Shown: one piece after another, positions 1-11,235 of the stretch | Layout of the letters: each line of letters begins with the position of its first letter | Position numbering within the stretch: position 1 is the first letter of the stretch | Assembly (NCBI GenBank): GCA_023897205.1 | Contig: JAHWDD010000006.1 | Location: 1,116,001 to 1,180,000 of the forward strand | Source of the DNA: Exophiala sp. HKRS030 | Lineage: Eukaryota; Ascomycota; Eurotiomycetes; Chaetothyriales; Herpotrichiellaceae | Length of the DNA stretch: 64,000 bases | Direction: 5' to 3' | Notes under the pieces: model-generated | What the model was told of the DNA's origin: nothing | Seen by the model: the letters and a program-made list of their open reading frames with translations, nothing else | Database searches by the model: none | Position numbers and translations under genes: made by a program

Positions 1-1841
1 CAGGTTGTTCGGCCATTACTCAGTCTGACAATTGGTAGTAGGACACAATCCATGGTAATCAGTCTCAAGTACAGATCAAAGATCCGTACTACCTACTGTG
101 AAATTGAGGCTGAGTTGGCCCTGATGTGTGACGCACCATCTGATCCTTTTAGAGCAGAAAAGCGGTTATCGATACAAGTCCCACCTTACAGTCTTCTTCT
201 CCCATGGAATTCGAGCAATTCCAGCCATAAGAAATTTGTAGTACGTAGTGCAGAAAAGAAAAAAGACTGCAACCGGGGGAGAATTGGTATCAGACCCAGT
301 TTTGATCCCCTGCCCGAAGAGTATTGTCAGGGGTGCCCCCAAAGGAACTGCCTTGAGTGAACCCATCTTTACCAGTCGGCAGATGCACACCTCAATTCGC
401 ATGGCATTCCCGGGGAAAAGAGTGTCTTTCCTGCCATGTGCAGGACGCGTGTTGACCCCTTGTCTTTCTTTCGGGTCCCCCGTTCTCGTCCAAGGTGACC
501 TTTGATCCTCGTCAATCCCCCCAAAAGATGTGTGAGGATGTGGTGTGATCGAGAAAATGAAACGATGTGAAAAAGACAAACCTCACACAAACAAATATTG
601 CCGTGTTTGCACAAAAATATACCGGCCTCGGTAGCCCATGTGTTGTTCCACTTTTGCAGCTCGAGAGCACGGTGAGCAACAACAATCAGACACTTTGAGG
701 TGTGTTCGTCTGCGAGAGCCGTTTTGTCAAAATCCATTTGCATCAAAATCTTCCTGATCTCAATATGTTTCCTTCTAGACAGAAAAAAAGCATCGAAGTG
801 AAGAGGGCGATGAAAATGATCGTACATAGGTAGGTGCCAGGTTTGATAGAGGAGCGAGAGACGGAATGATTTTTGAACCTTGGCTACCTACTTCTGCTCA
901 AGATGCCCGTCAGAGTCGAACGTTTTCCCACCGACCCGTCGAAGAGTTGTTCACCATGGCCTACAGGCAGGTAAGTACGCATCTGTCTATTCGTATGGTC
1001 CTGCGTTTGAAACTGAAACAGAGAGAGTGACCGGCAACAACGAAAGGGACAGACGACCTGTGTTCTCGAGTTGAGCTCGTCATTGGCTTTTTGTCCAAGG
1101 CCCCCTCTCTAGGTAGATGACCTGTTCACGTTGAACTCTCACGGATGACGAGTTGATATTTACTCAAGATACCCAAGGTTATATACATCGCAGTAGCAGC
1201 GGTAAGATGGATCAGGTAAATTGCGTATCAAATCTTGCTTACTTGACGGAATTACGGAGTACAAATCTCCAAGCCACAGAAACACTTTGATTTGTGTGGC
1301 CCTAGAGAGAATAGTGAGGGCTGTGGCTTTGCTTTTGCAATGACCTACTCCGTATCATTCATTACGCTCGGGATTATGGATTCGCCGCGAAATTCCCCTC
1401 GTTGAGAACGTTCACCCGTCGAGAACAAAAATGTACTGAAAAAGTGTTTGCAGCAAAAAAGATGCTGGGGGAGACAAGGGTTCATTCACCAGGTTTTCTT
1501 GTTGACTTTGTCAAATCTAGATCAAAAGACCCAACAAATCTATTCAAGAGCCAAAAACCCATTCAAGGATTCTATTTTTGTACCACCTCCCGACACCTTT
1601 CGTTTTCCTCTATCGATCAAATCAAGACCCGAATCCAAAACCACCGGGTACTCTAGACAACACATGAATCGGTGTATTTCCAAAAGGCAAAAAAAAAGTA
1701 TTTCATACTCGCTCGCTCAGTGATATTCTAAAAACCAAAATTCAAGTCGTAATCACATCAGACCACAACAACCACAACCACAAGTTATACCCGTATATAG
1801 ATTACAAGGCAAAGAATCACCCATAAAAAAGGTCAATAAAA
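1..1841. other. Intergenic flank, no recognisable gene
   Basis: I see no protein family, RNA gene or repeat array in this stretch. Open frames up to about 150 codons exist on both strands, but they overlap one another, have mixed composition and resemble nothing I know. Two exact copies of the 9-mer TACGGAGTA lie here (1253-1261 on the plus strand, 1346-1354 on the minus strand); the motif recurs in other intergenic regions of the window. The last few hundred bases are the likely 3' flank of the ammonium transporter on the minus strand. Confidence 0.5.
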
Positions 1842-3730
1842 TCAACTTGGCCTTTCTACCGGTACATCTTGTTCTTGTTTCTCATTTTCTGCCAAATTCT
1901 TGGCCTTTTCTCGCTCTTCCATGGCGACGGCATGACGATCACCTTGTGCCGGTAACTCGCCGTGGGTAGTGGTGGGTGGGAAATGTGATCCGGATCCGGA
2001 CCCGGAACTTGCGTCGTGTGATCCCGCCTTGAGCATCTTGGAATGCTCGCCTATGCCGTGACGGTCCTCCTGGGGCATGTCCGGGTCGGCACCGTAGTCC
2101 GTCCTCTGTGGCGTCCAGGCGAGGTAATCCCGACGGACCTCGACGTAGTCGTAAGCAAACTCGCCGAGTTGGTCGTCGTCCATGCCGAGCAACTCTGCTT
2201 CCTCCGAAGCCCTCAGGTGAAGACCGGGGATGAAGTTGACGAGGTAGGCGAGGATGGCGCTCATGACAAACGCGTATCCTGTACAGGCAAGGATGTAGGC
2301 GAGTTGGATGTAGAATTGGCGATAGTTGCCGATCGGCCACCCGCCGATACCCGTTCCAGTCGTCGGGTTGGTGGCTCCGGTGTTGACCCCATCCAGACCG
2401 ACGACGTAGTCGACGCCAAAGAGCGCATTGAACATGAGACCGATCATGCCGGCGAGACCGTGTTCAGCGAACACATCCATGGAGTCGTCGATTCGGACCC
2501 AGTACTTGACTAGAAACGGGGCAGGAGTCAGCAAAACTGGAGAAACACCCGGCCAGAACAACACTCACTCTTGGTGCCAAAGTTACAAGCAACACCGGTC
2601 ACGATACCCAGTACGACAGAGCCCCAGGTGTCGATGTAGCCAGAAGCGGGTGTGGCTGCCACGAGGCCCGAGATGGTACCGGAACACCAACCAACCATGG
2701 TCCACTTTCGGGCCAGCCGGAAGTCGAGAAGAGTCCAGGTGATGGCCGCAAAGGTGGCGGTCAAGTTCGAATTCCAGCAAGCCATGACGGCGCGCAGGTT
2801 GGCGCCAAAGGACGAGCCACCGTTGAAACCGAGCCATCCAAACCACAGCAAGACCGTCCCCAACAGGATAAAAGAAACGTTGTGAGGGCGGAAATTCAGC
2901 ATCATCTTTTCCTGGCGTTTTCCAAGGACCATGGAATACGCCAAAGCAGACATGCCAGAGCCGATTTCGACGGGGCCACCACCGGCATAGTCCATGACAC
3001 CATATTTGAAGGCCCAGCCGTTGGCGTTCCAGGCCCAACAAGCGATAGGGTTGTATACCAAGGTGGCCCAAAGGAATGTCCAAACCATAAAGGGCATAAG
3101 TCGACCCCGTTCAGCAACAGCACCTGCAACGATGGCAGCGGTGACAGCGCAGAATTGCATCTGTTGTGACACGTTAGACTAAACTTGTCCAAACATCAAA
3201 TCTCCCCACAGCTTGCTTCGAGTCCGTACCTGATAAAAGGAATATAAAAGACTGGACACGAGGGGCGATCCGGGACTTGGGTTTCCAAGAACTCTCTTCA
3301 AACCAAAGTGGACAAGATCACCTATGAAACCATTCTGGGCGGTGGGGGAGAAGGTCAATGAATAACCCCAGAAATACCACTGAAAGTTGATTATGCTCCC
3401 GGCGGCCATACAAGCCCACATCATCGACAGGGCGGATTTTCTTCGTGCGAGCCCAGAGTATAGAAATCCGAGACCCGGTACCATTATGAGAACGAGACAT
3501 GAGGAGATGATGATGTAGGCTGTATCGCCTGACTGGAACCATTTGTTCAGATTCTCATGCCCTGGTCAGACGGTTAGAATGGTGGTGTGCAGACGGAGCC
3601 CGAACCCAGATGACATACTTGAGTCTCCTCCAGTTTGCGCGTTTGTGACCTGAGTATAATCTGCGGGAGCGCCGGTCCAGTTGTAGGAGGCATAGGTTGG
3701 GATAAAATTGGTGACGCCTGGAGCTGACAT
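1842..3730 (-). CDS. Ammonium transporter, Mep/Amt family (Mep1/3-like)
   Basis: This plasma-membrane ammonium transporter is built from four exons: 3730-3619, 3561-3230, 3160-2569 and 2509-1842, giving 567 residues. Every junction keeps frame, with GTATGT/GTACGG/GTGAGT donors and CTAAC-like branch sites. The family signature is visible: the DYAGGGPVEI block, the PHNVSF segment followed by FGWLGFNGG, and the DVFAEHGLAG block that carries the second pore histidine. The first pore position, histidine in bacterial AmtB and yeast Mep2, is glutamate here, as known for the Mep1/Mep3 type, so a high-capacity transporter is more likely than a Mep2-type sensor. The cytosolic tail is long and rich in charged residues, and may be a regulatory domain. 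Glutamine synthetase lies 3.2 kb away on the same strand. Confidence in the family is very high; transport class is inference. Confidence 0.96.
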
Positions 3731-6700
3731 ATTGGCGGGCTCCGGATTACCGGGTGCTCGTGTGACTTGATGAGGTCAAGCTGGTAACCTGCCTCGAGGA
3801 GGGCCGTGAAGGACGGCGGTACACTTGCTGTGTGTTTTGCAGTCGATATGTCGCGACGTTGGTGAACAGTTCAACAGTTGGTAAGTCGCAATATTAGCCA
3901 AACCGTGAGAAGAAACTTGGTCAGAGTACTCGTAGTGGCAATGGCAAACTAGGATCGAAGGGCCGAAGTTGGTGGTATTTCAAGACCAGGTGGTGTTCTA
4001 GTCAAGGAAAATAAAAAGCAATTCGAGGTCATGAAGATGAGCATGAGAAAACATTTGACACTTCTGGGCGACATCGGCGTGTCGGAAGAGCGAGGCGTCA
4101 TTGTTTCTGCGTTTCCTACGGAGTAGTACCAGTAGGGGATGCACTGACTAGTCTCGACTCTGTAGGAGCAAAGAGGCGTGGTGAAGCTAGAATCTCGAAC
4201 TGTTGGTGGAGCAGGAAGTCGGTGGCGTGGATCAGTGGAACTCACGTCATTCGATTGACAAAGCGTCGTTAGACATACATATTGTACTGTAACTCGCTCC
4301 GTATGATACCCGTAACTGGTACTGGATGTACCTGTGCGAGACCCCGACGATACTGATGACTACACTATAATGTACTCGTACGGAGTGTGACAATGGCAGT
4401 GGATTCGGGTAAAAGAGCAACAAGACTTACAGGATGATACTCGTATTGCCCACTGACAAAGCCTCAGTTGACACCTTTTCGTTCGATTTCTCTACGTTGT
4501 GACTGGCCGGGTAATCATGCAACACCGAAGATTCAACCTCGATGGCTCTGATCTCGACATGTTCTCCCATGATGCCGAGCCTTTGGGGTCTTCTTGGCTC
4601 CATGACACTCGAACATCAACCGCCAACCAATCTTGCCTGATATGTCGAGAGATGGACAGGGTCACCAGTTTGAGTGATTTAAGCATGTCTTGGCCTTCAT
4701 TGCTTTTATCTGTAGCCATTCATACAGTACCAGTACGGAGGATTGTGAGTATCCGTACCGAAGACGACGATACGACATGCCTTGGGGATCTGCATCTCCG
4801 CGACTGCCCCAAAGCATTCCCCTGAGGAAACAATATTCGGGAGTTCTCGTAGAAAAAAGGAATATGTCTCGTAATGCCAAGAGCGACAGTTGAAGCGGTT
4901 TGGAGTTGCTTTTTGAAAGAGATTCGCATGGGCACAGAAACAACAGTGCAATCGTCTATGCAATAAATCATTGCAACTGTCAAGCCAATCACAACATGTT
5001 TTCTTATCATGGCTGAACAAATTTAAACTCTGACAGGGGCATAGCTTGTCCAGCCGCACTAACCACTTCCGTCCCAGGATCCGCTCACCTGCGCCTCCCA
5101 TCGCCAGGGATCTTGCTTAGCACTAGGCGAGCCTAATGCAAGCCAAAATTGACCTTATCTTTGGCCAATAGCACATTCGACATTTACTAAAGCACGTGAG
5201 TTTCCATTCCTCCGCACTGGGCGTTTGGCATTGTTACTGCTGAGGTTTTGCTGGGCATCGGCTGTAGGAAGCCTCTCGATGCACCTCTTTTCTGGGGAGT
5301 CAGGATGGACTTTGGGGGGGTTTTCCCCAGGCCCATTCTACTTGGTGTGAGACGCCCACAGCTATCTTGCGACGATTGAAGATCAGTCCATGCCAATTCT
5401 GAGATAGGCGGTTCTGAAATTTTCCTGTCATGCTGATGGAAAAAAAATTCGATGCAGCCAGCTCAAAGTGACCAAGTGCAGAAGTAAGGAGAGAGACAAG
5501 GAAATGTTTGGCAATCACCTGCACACTCACCATCTGAAGGCAATACAAAATAAAGGAGCGGGTTCTTCTGGTAGGAAGCGAGGGCAAAAGCACGCGACTG
5601 TTTCACAGTCTCATGTTCTTATCAGTTCCGGCTGTACATGAAGTCGCTCCCCTTGAAGCGGCTGTCTACCCGCCCAACCAAGAAGCTTTGTCGAGACCGA
5701 CAAGAATAAGGTGATGTCAGAATGAGATGATCGCCACCGATGTTGATGCGAATTTTCCTCCAGAAATCGATGTGAGCAGGAATGCAATTCTCCTTGCTGA
5801 TGCAGATTGCTGGTCGCTGATAAGGAATCCATCGAGATCGGCTGAGCTGATCGACGCCGTCATGGCACGTCAGTCTGCTCGTACCACGTTACAGGATGCT
5901 AAACAGGCATCAGTCTCTGGGTGATTGTGATGCAAGCAATGTCAGGTATGATGTCTTGACCAGGATGAGTCGGTGGCTGCAAGGTTGTTGGCACATGCCA
6001 AGGCAGTCTCAGTTCATCTGCTGGGTGATCATACCACAGGAATGACCTAACCATGCATGTGTTACCACCAGTGTGGCCCGTCCCTTATCGAGGACGACGG
6101 TACAAGCAGGAAGCCGTCTGCATGGACGCTTCCCATGCACGACACAGCCTTATCCCCAGATTCCCGTGCACGTCTTGCCTGCAAGTCTGACTGATCTCCT
6201 TATCAGTAGACCATCGTTTCCACCTATGACCTTTGCGCTATCTCGAACTACGACTGACTGCTGACCTAATCCAGCCTTGACCCATATTTCAGGCACGGAG
6301 TGAAGCACTGTGGCTGCTGTTGAGGCCCCGAGCTTTCATTGGTTGTGCTGGACGTCAATTGGAATTGTGGTGAGACCAGCCTGTATCTTTGCTTCGCTAG
6401 TAGTCTATTTGACGACGGAGACATTATTTGAGAACCCGGTTCTGTGCTCGGACAGATGCGAAGAAACGGCACGGTCAGCAGGACCAAATCCAGGTAGTTT
6501 CAAGCAAGCCCAAGACGCACAGTCAAGAAGAGAGTTGGCCTTGTCACTCTTCTCTCAGAGCAAGGGAAGGAGGTATACAGAAGGACCTTAATTCGGTCTG
6601 ACATCAAATGTCTAGGTAGCAATCCACAGGATAGTGAATAATAACAGAGAGTCTTTGAAACAAACAAATAGTATTAAATGTAGAGATGGTCATAATCATT

Positions 6701-6907
6701 CATTCGCCTATAGCTCTAATGGCGACTCTATACCGCGAATTCTGCGTTTCTCTCAGCAAAGTGTAGCGTCTTTGGATCCGCTCATGAATAGCAACAAGCA
6801 CAATCAACAACCACCAACGCCCTGTGCAATCCCCAAGCGTCCTGAATGTAGAACAAGCTTCCCTTCTCACTCAATTTTGTCCACGCAAGCTATAGAGGGT
6901 ATCTAGT
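3731..6907. promoter_or_regulatory. Long upstream region of the ammonium transporter
   Basis: About 3.2 kb separates the start of the ammonium transporter from the 3' end of glutamine synthetase, and no gene is recognisable in it. AreA-type HGATAR sites can be read at 4706-4711, 5155-5160 and 5818-5823, and plainer GATA cores lie closer to the start. This fits nitrogen control of the transporter, but GATA cores are common and none is tested. A TACGGAGTA copy lies at 4117-4125. Short open frames between 4.5 and 6.9 kb show no family resemblance. Confidence 0.45.
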
Positions 6908-8646
6908 TTAAAACTTTTCCTCGGGAAGAGATCCATACATGGTCTCGACAATAATGCCGGTGATTTCTGTTCAACTTGTTAGTATCAAATCAATCTTGAT
7001 CATGACACGGAGACAACTTACGGTATGGGTCAGCGTTGGACGCAGGTCGTCGATCCTCGAAGTAACCCTTGCCCTCCTTGGCGCAGGCACGGGGAATTCG
7101 GACAGACGAGCCACGGTTGGCTACACCCCAGGTGAATTTGTCGATACTTGAGGTTTCGTGGGCACCAGTCATTCGCAACTCGTTTCCTTCACCGTACACC
7201 TTGATGTGCTCAACGTGGCGCTCCTCAAGCTTCTTCATGGCCTCTTCAATGTATTTCATTCCACCATCTTCACGCATCTCCTTGGATGAGACGTTGGTGT
7301 GCAGGCCGGCGCCGTTCCAGTCACCGGGGATGGGCTTGGGTTGGAAGGAAACAACGGCACCGAATTCTTCGGCGATACGGTGGAGGAGCCATCGAGAGAC
7401 CCAGAGTTGATCACCCACTGGAGTTGTTAGGACAACATTTGACGCATGTTGTTGACGGATCGAACTTACAGTTAATACCCTCGCAAGGTCCGACCTGGTA
7501 CTCCCACTGTGCGGGCATGACCTCAGCGTTGGTGCCAGAGATCTCGATACCAGCGTACATGCAAGCCTTGTGGTGTGCTTCGACGATGTCACGGCAGTAG
7601 ACACGGCCAGTACCAACACCACAGTAATAAGGACCCTGAGGGCCGGGGAAACCCCCCTTGGGCCAACCGTACGGCCAGCCGTCAGGGCCCAGGAGAGTGT
7701 ATTCTTGTTCCAGACCAAACCAAACCTTGTGCTTGGCGTTGGCTTCCATCAGGCGTGCAGCATCGTGTCGGTAGTTGAATTTGTTTGGTGTTCCATCTGG
7801 ATCCCAGGTCTCGCACATGACGAGGATGTTGTCACCTAGACGGATAGGATCGGGGAACATGGCCACAGGCCGGATGTAGACATCGGAGTTGTCGCCTGGG
7901 GCTTGGCCGGTTGAGGAACCGTCGAAGTTCCATTCTGGAAGATCATCGACGGACTTGGGAGCCTTGTCCAGGGTCTAGAAATCGCCAAGTAGGTTAGCCT
8001 CATGGTTCTGCGATTCAGATCAATTTCAATGTGTCACTTCGCCATTAGGCCGTAGTAGGATTGTCGTGTTGGCGCCGACGGGAAATGCACATTGACGTCG
8101 CCTCCCGATGTGCCGAGATCGGCCAAGTCCGAGCTGATTGGCGCACAGCTTTGGTTTCTGAGGCGGAGCAACGTCGGAATAATTGAAGATTTGAGCCACA
8201 TTTCTAGTGCAACACCGCATGGACCAGGATGGCCGAGCGTGGGGTCAACCATTTCAATGGCAAGCCGGTTGATTGTCGTGACTGCGCCAAAGTTGTTGAC
8301 GTTTGTTGTAAATCGCATTCGATGGTCGAGCAGAAGTTGACGGTGACACCGAGATGGATTCAAGAGAGCGTGAGATTTGTGCTTACCTTTGTCTTATTTC
8401 GGAGGCCGTTCGTGCCATCGATCCAGATGTACTCGGCCAGGACCTTGCCTCTCTGGTCCAACTTCATGTACTTGGCCAACTGCAAAGAAAATCAGCATTG
8501 TCGAGGGAGAGAATCCGGCGCATTGCACCGTCACCAGCAGTGGCACTCACATTGGAGGCATTAGAAACAATAGTTGATTCACCGACGCCAGCCTAGAATG
8601 AGTCAGTGCCTTGATCGCGTGCACAGCTCAGCAGGAACCATACCAT
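6908..8646 (-). CDS. glnA: Glutamine synthetase (GS-II)
   Basis: ATP-dependent ligase that makes glutamine from glutamate and ammonium in the cytosol. I assemble six exons: 8646-8644, 8592-8551, 8479-8387, 7974-7470, 7417-7022 and 6966-6908, giving 365 residues, the usual eukaryotic length. The EYIWIDG start of the beta-grasp domain, the [10 protein letters not shown] substrate loop, the FGLEQEYTL metal-ligand block, the [12 protein letters not shown] block and the [13 protein letters not shown]-site signature are all present, and it ends with the eukaryotic ITGIIVET tail. The initiator codon stands alone in a 3-nt coding exon because GTATGG follows the ATG directly. The third intron is 412 nt, far longer than the others (51-71 nt), yet the flanking protein is contiguous with the family, so no exon is hidden there. 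It lies downstream of the ammonium transporter on the same strand. Confidence 0.97.
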
Positions 8647-11235
8647 GATGGGCACTAGTGATCCGGAATGTGTACAAAAACGAGTAACGTGTGGAATGTG
8701 ATGTAGACGACTGTTTCAACCCTCGCTGAACAGTACGACTTGATTTAAGGCCTTGGGGAAGAAAAGGAGGAGGAGTGGAATGAAGATAGATAACGAGAGA
8801 AAAACGGGCAGAGCAAAGAATAAATAAATGTATTAATGGAGCTCGCCAGTTCCGATGGCAGGAGCAGGAGCAGGCGCTAGTGTGGCAGTGAGCAGAGTGA
8901 GAGAGATGTTTGCGGCACGCAGCCAGGGTGCGTTCGCCGTTGCCCGCCCTCCATTGCCCCGCCAGGCATGGTGAGCCCCTCCCTCTAGCCTCTAGCACAA
9001 ACCGCGCCCAAGCACAAGCAAGGCCTGTACCCGTACTGTAACGCAATCACGCCTAGAACAACACCCCGACGGCCACCACTGCGCAATCGTTGGCCCCGAT
9101 CCTCAACAAATAGGGTCCCCTAACGCACTGCCCGACTCGTGGCTTTTATTGGGGATCAAGGGCTCCGACGACCGTCGATTATCGTCCCCTCGCCTCTCGC
9201 TTGATACCCCACCGTTCTTCACCCATTCACCATCGCTGCAATTCCAACCTTGCTAAGATAAGGGCCTCGATCGATTTTCCCTTCTCAATCGCCCATGAAT
9301 TTGCCGTGTCCTCACACCCTGTGAAGTATGCAGTGACGACTACATCAGACAAGACGGTAGCAGACGCCAGACAAAGAGATTGGTTAAACAAAGTAAGCAC
9401 GAGGCAGGCTTTCAGTGAGCGACGGGGTTACGGAGTACTGTAGACGTCTTGGTGGTACGGCCATCGTACCGACGACTGAGACGGAGAGGATGACTCCACC
9501 GTGGGATTGGTATAGCACAAGGGTGGGCTTTGCTTATGGTCGCTCTAACATCAGCCCGAATAAGTAATTGGACGAGTGCCTCGCTCGAGGAGCGCACCGC
9601 AGAGTCTAGGTGGCATGACGGGATTCGCGAAGCTGAAGGGTTGAACAAAAGAACTTTCTGGTTGCGTAAGTCCAGAAGCAATACCACATCAGACATCGTT
9701 CTAGACAACGTACATGACTCGACATTGCTTCTGCCAATAAATGCCATGCCAATATTCGGTACCTTGCAGCGTTACTGTTACCGAATTTATTGCCAACTGC
9801 GTTTATGTTATTGAATCTTTGGGCCGCACCAATCGGAAGTCTGCGATAAGCAATTGCGCTCATTTCACGCGAGCCTTGACTAACAACGCCACAAATGCGG
9901 CCTGACGGCGCGTACCAGTCTAATTGCGGTACCCATCGCAGTAACTGCGTACGACTCCCCTCCATCATCGCTTCGATTGTTGTTTTCTCAAGGAATGCAG
10001 GTCAAATGAGCCTAAAGGGTTGCGATCTTCATTGCTCTTTTCTTTTGCTTCGTGGTACGCGTAGGTTATTGGGGACTCCCTCTTCTGCAGAGCTTTTACA
10101 GCGGCAGTTCTCTAGCCGCGAAAAGAGATGTAGATCGCCCTGCGGAGTGGTTGTCTCCTCTCCAGAATTGCCTGCGCCTCCTGAACTCTTACCCATATTC
10201 CTATGTGGACACACAGCTACTGAACAAGATCGATGAGGAACATGAGCATTTTGCTCGGGCTGCAGTGAGTCGTCGTGAAAGCAGATCGACTGCGGCTGAG
10301 GGAAATGCCTCTGTTGGGCTCTTCAATGGAGTGCTTACTCAAGGAAAGTCACACTGGTACGGCTAATTAGGTGCTTCTCATACGATCTCATGCAACGGAC
10401 ACTCCTTCACCATCCTTCGCAAAGGAAACCTTTTGCAGCGCCTCTTTTGGGGTTATATGGCCCAAGCCCCGACTCAGTCGAAGACGCAGCGTATAAATTG
10501 CTACCAGCATCGATAGGAAGAGCCTGGAAGCATGTATAAGTGGTAGAACCTTCACGTGAGGGATCTCCAGGAAGATCGAGCCTGAACAGGTTCAAGTTAT
10601 ACTTGGAGTGATGTGCTCATCATGAGACTAGTCTTTTCACAGAGAAAACTCGCATACATTTCCCTCGAGATCATCATTAGAGCAGTCGCTTTGATATCAT
10701 GGAAAGACTTGGTACTGTACTCGTATTGAAGTCTAAAGATGAATACAAATGATTCATGATCTTGAACAAACGCTGTAGCAGGATTCCGGTGTTTCTCTGT
10801 GCACAAGAGATTTGTGGTAATCTTGATATCTCTGGGGCACTGTACTCGTACAAGTAGTATTTCATGCACTTGGGTTCCGCTGCGATATTCAATCTGCAAC
10901 TAACGAGGTGCTGTCAGAACATATGGATAGCCATTCGGCTGCCAGAGAATATCTCACATGCTGAATTCAAGCGGAAGATCTAGACAAAATGCTTCGCCGT
11001 GGTTTCTCCGCTGGATCAGGCAGACCTCACGCGTTGCACCCCTAACTTGATTCCACCCATGCCTTATTACCTAAACATCTACAGAACGTGGCTTGAACTG
11101 CATCTGCATCTCCGAGCCCGCCTTTGACAATGGCGTATTCTTCCTCCTAGAACATATTCTTTGCACGGACAATTTGCCGACGAACCTCACTTGCTCCCCC
11201 GATATACCGACCACGTATGGCTATCCTCGAAAGCC
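8647..11235. promoter_or_regulatory. Divergent intergenic region, glutamine synthetase / PI 4-kinase
   Basis: This 2.6-kb region separates two divergently transcribed genes and should hold both promoters. Pyrimidine-rich stretches lie just upstream of the synthetase start. No protein family, tRNA or repeat is recognisable. An exact TACGGAGTA lies at 9429-9437. Open frames of 60-150 codons here overlap in opposite strands and look incidental. Confidence 0.4.

Noticed and set aside
369..827. 152-codon minus-strand frame with an ATG
   Set aside because: No family resemblance, overlapped by frames on the other strand, and no intron or promoter context; likely chance.
2043..2513. Plus-strand frame of 156 codons
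   Set aside because: Shadow of the ammonium transporter exons on the other strand.
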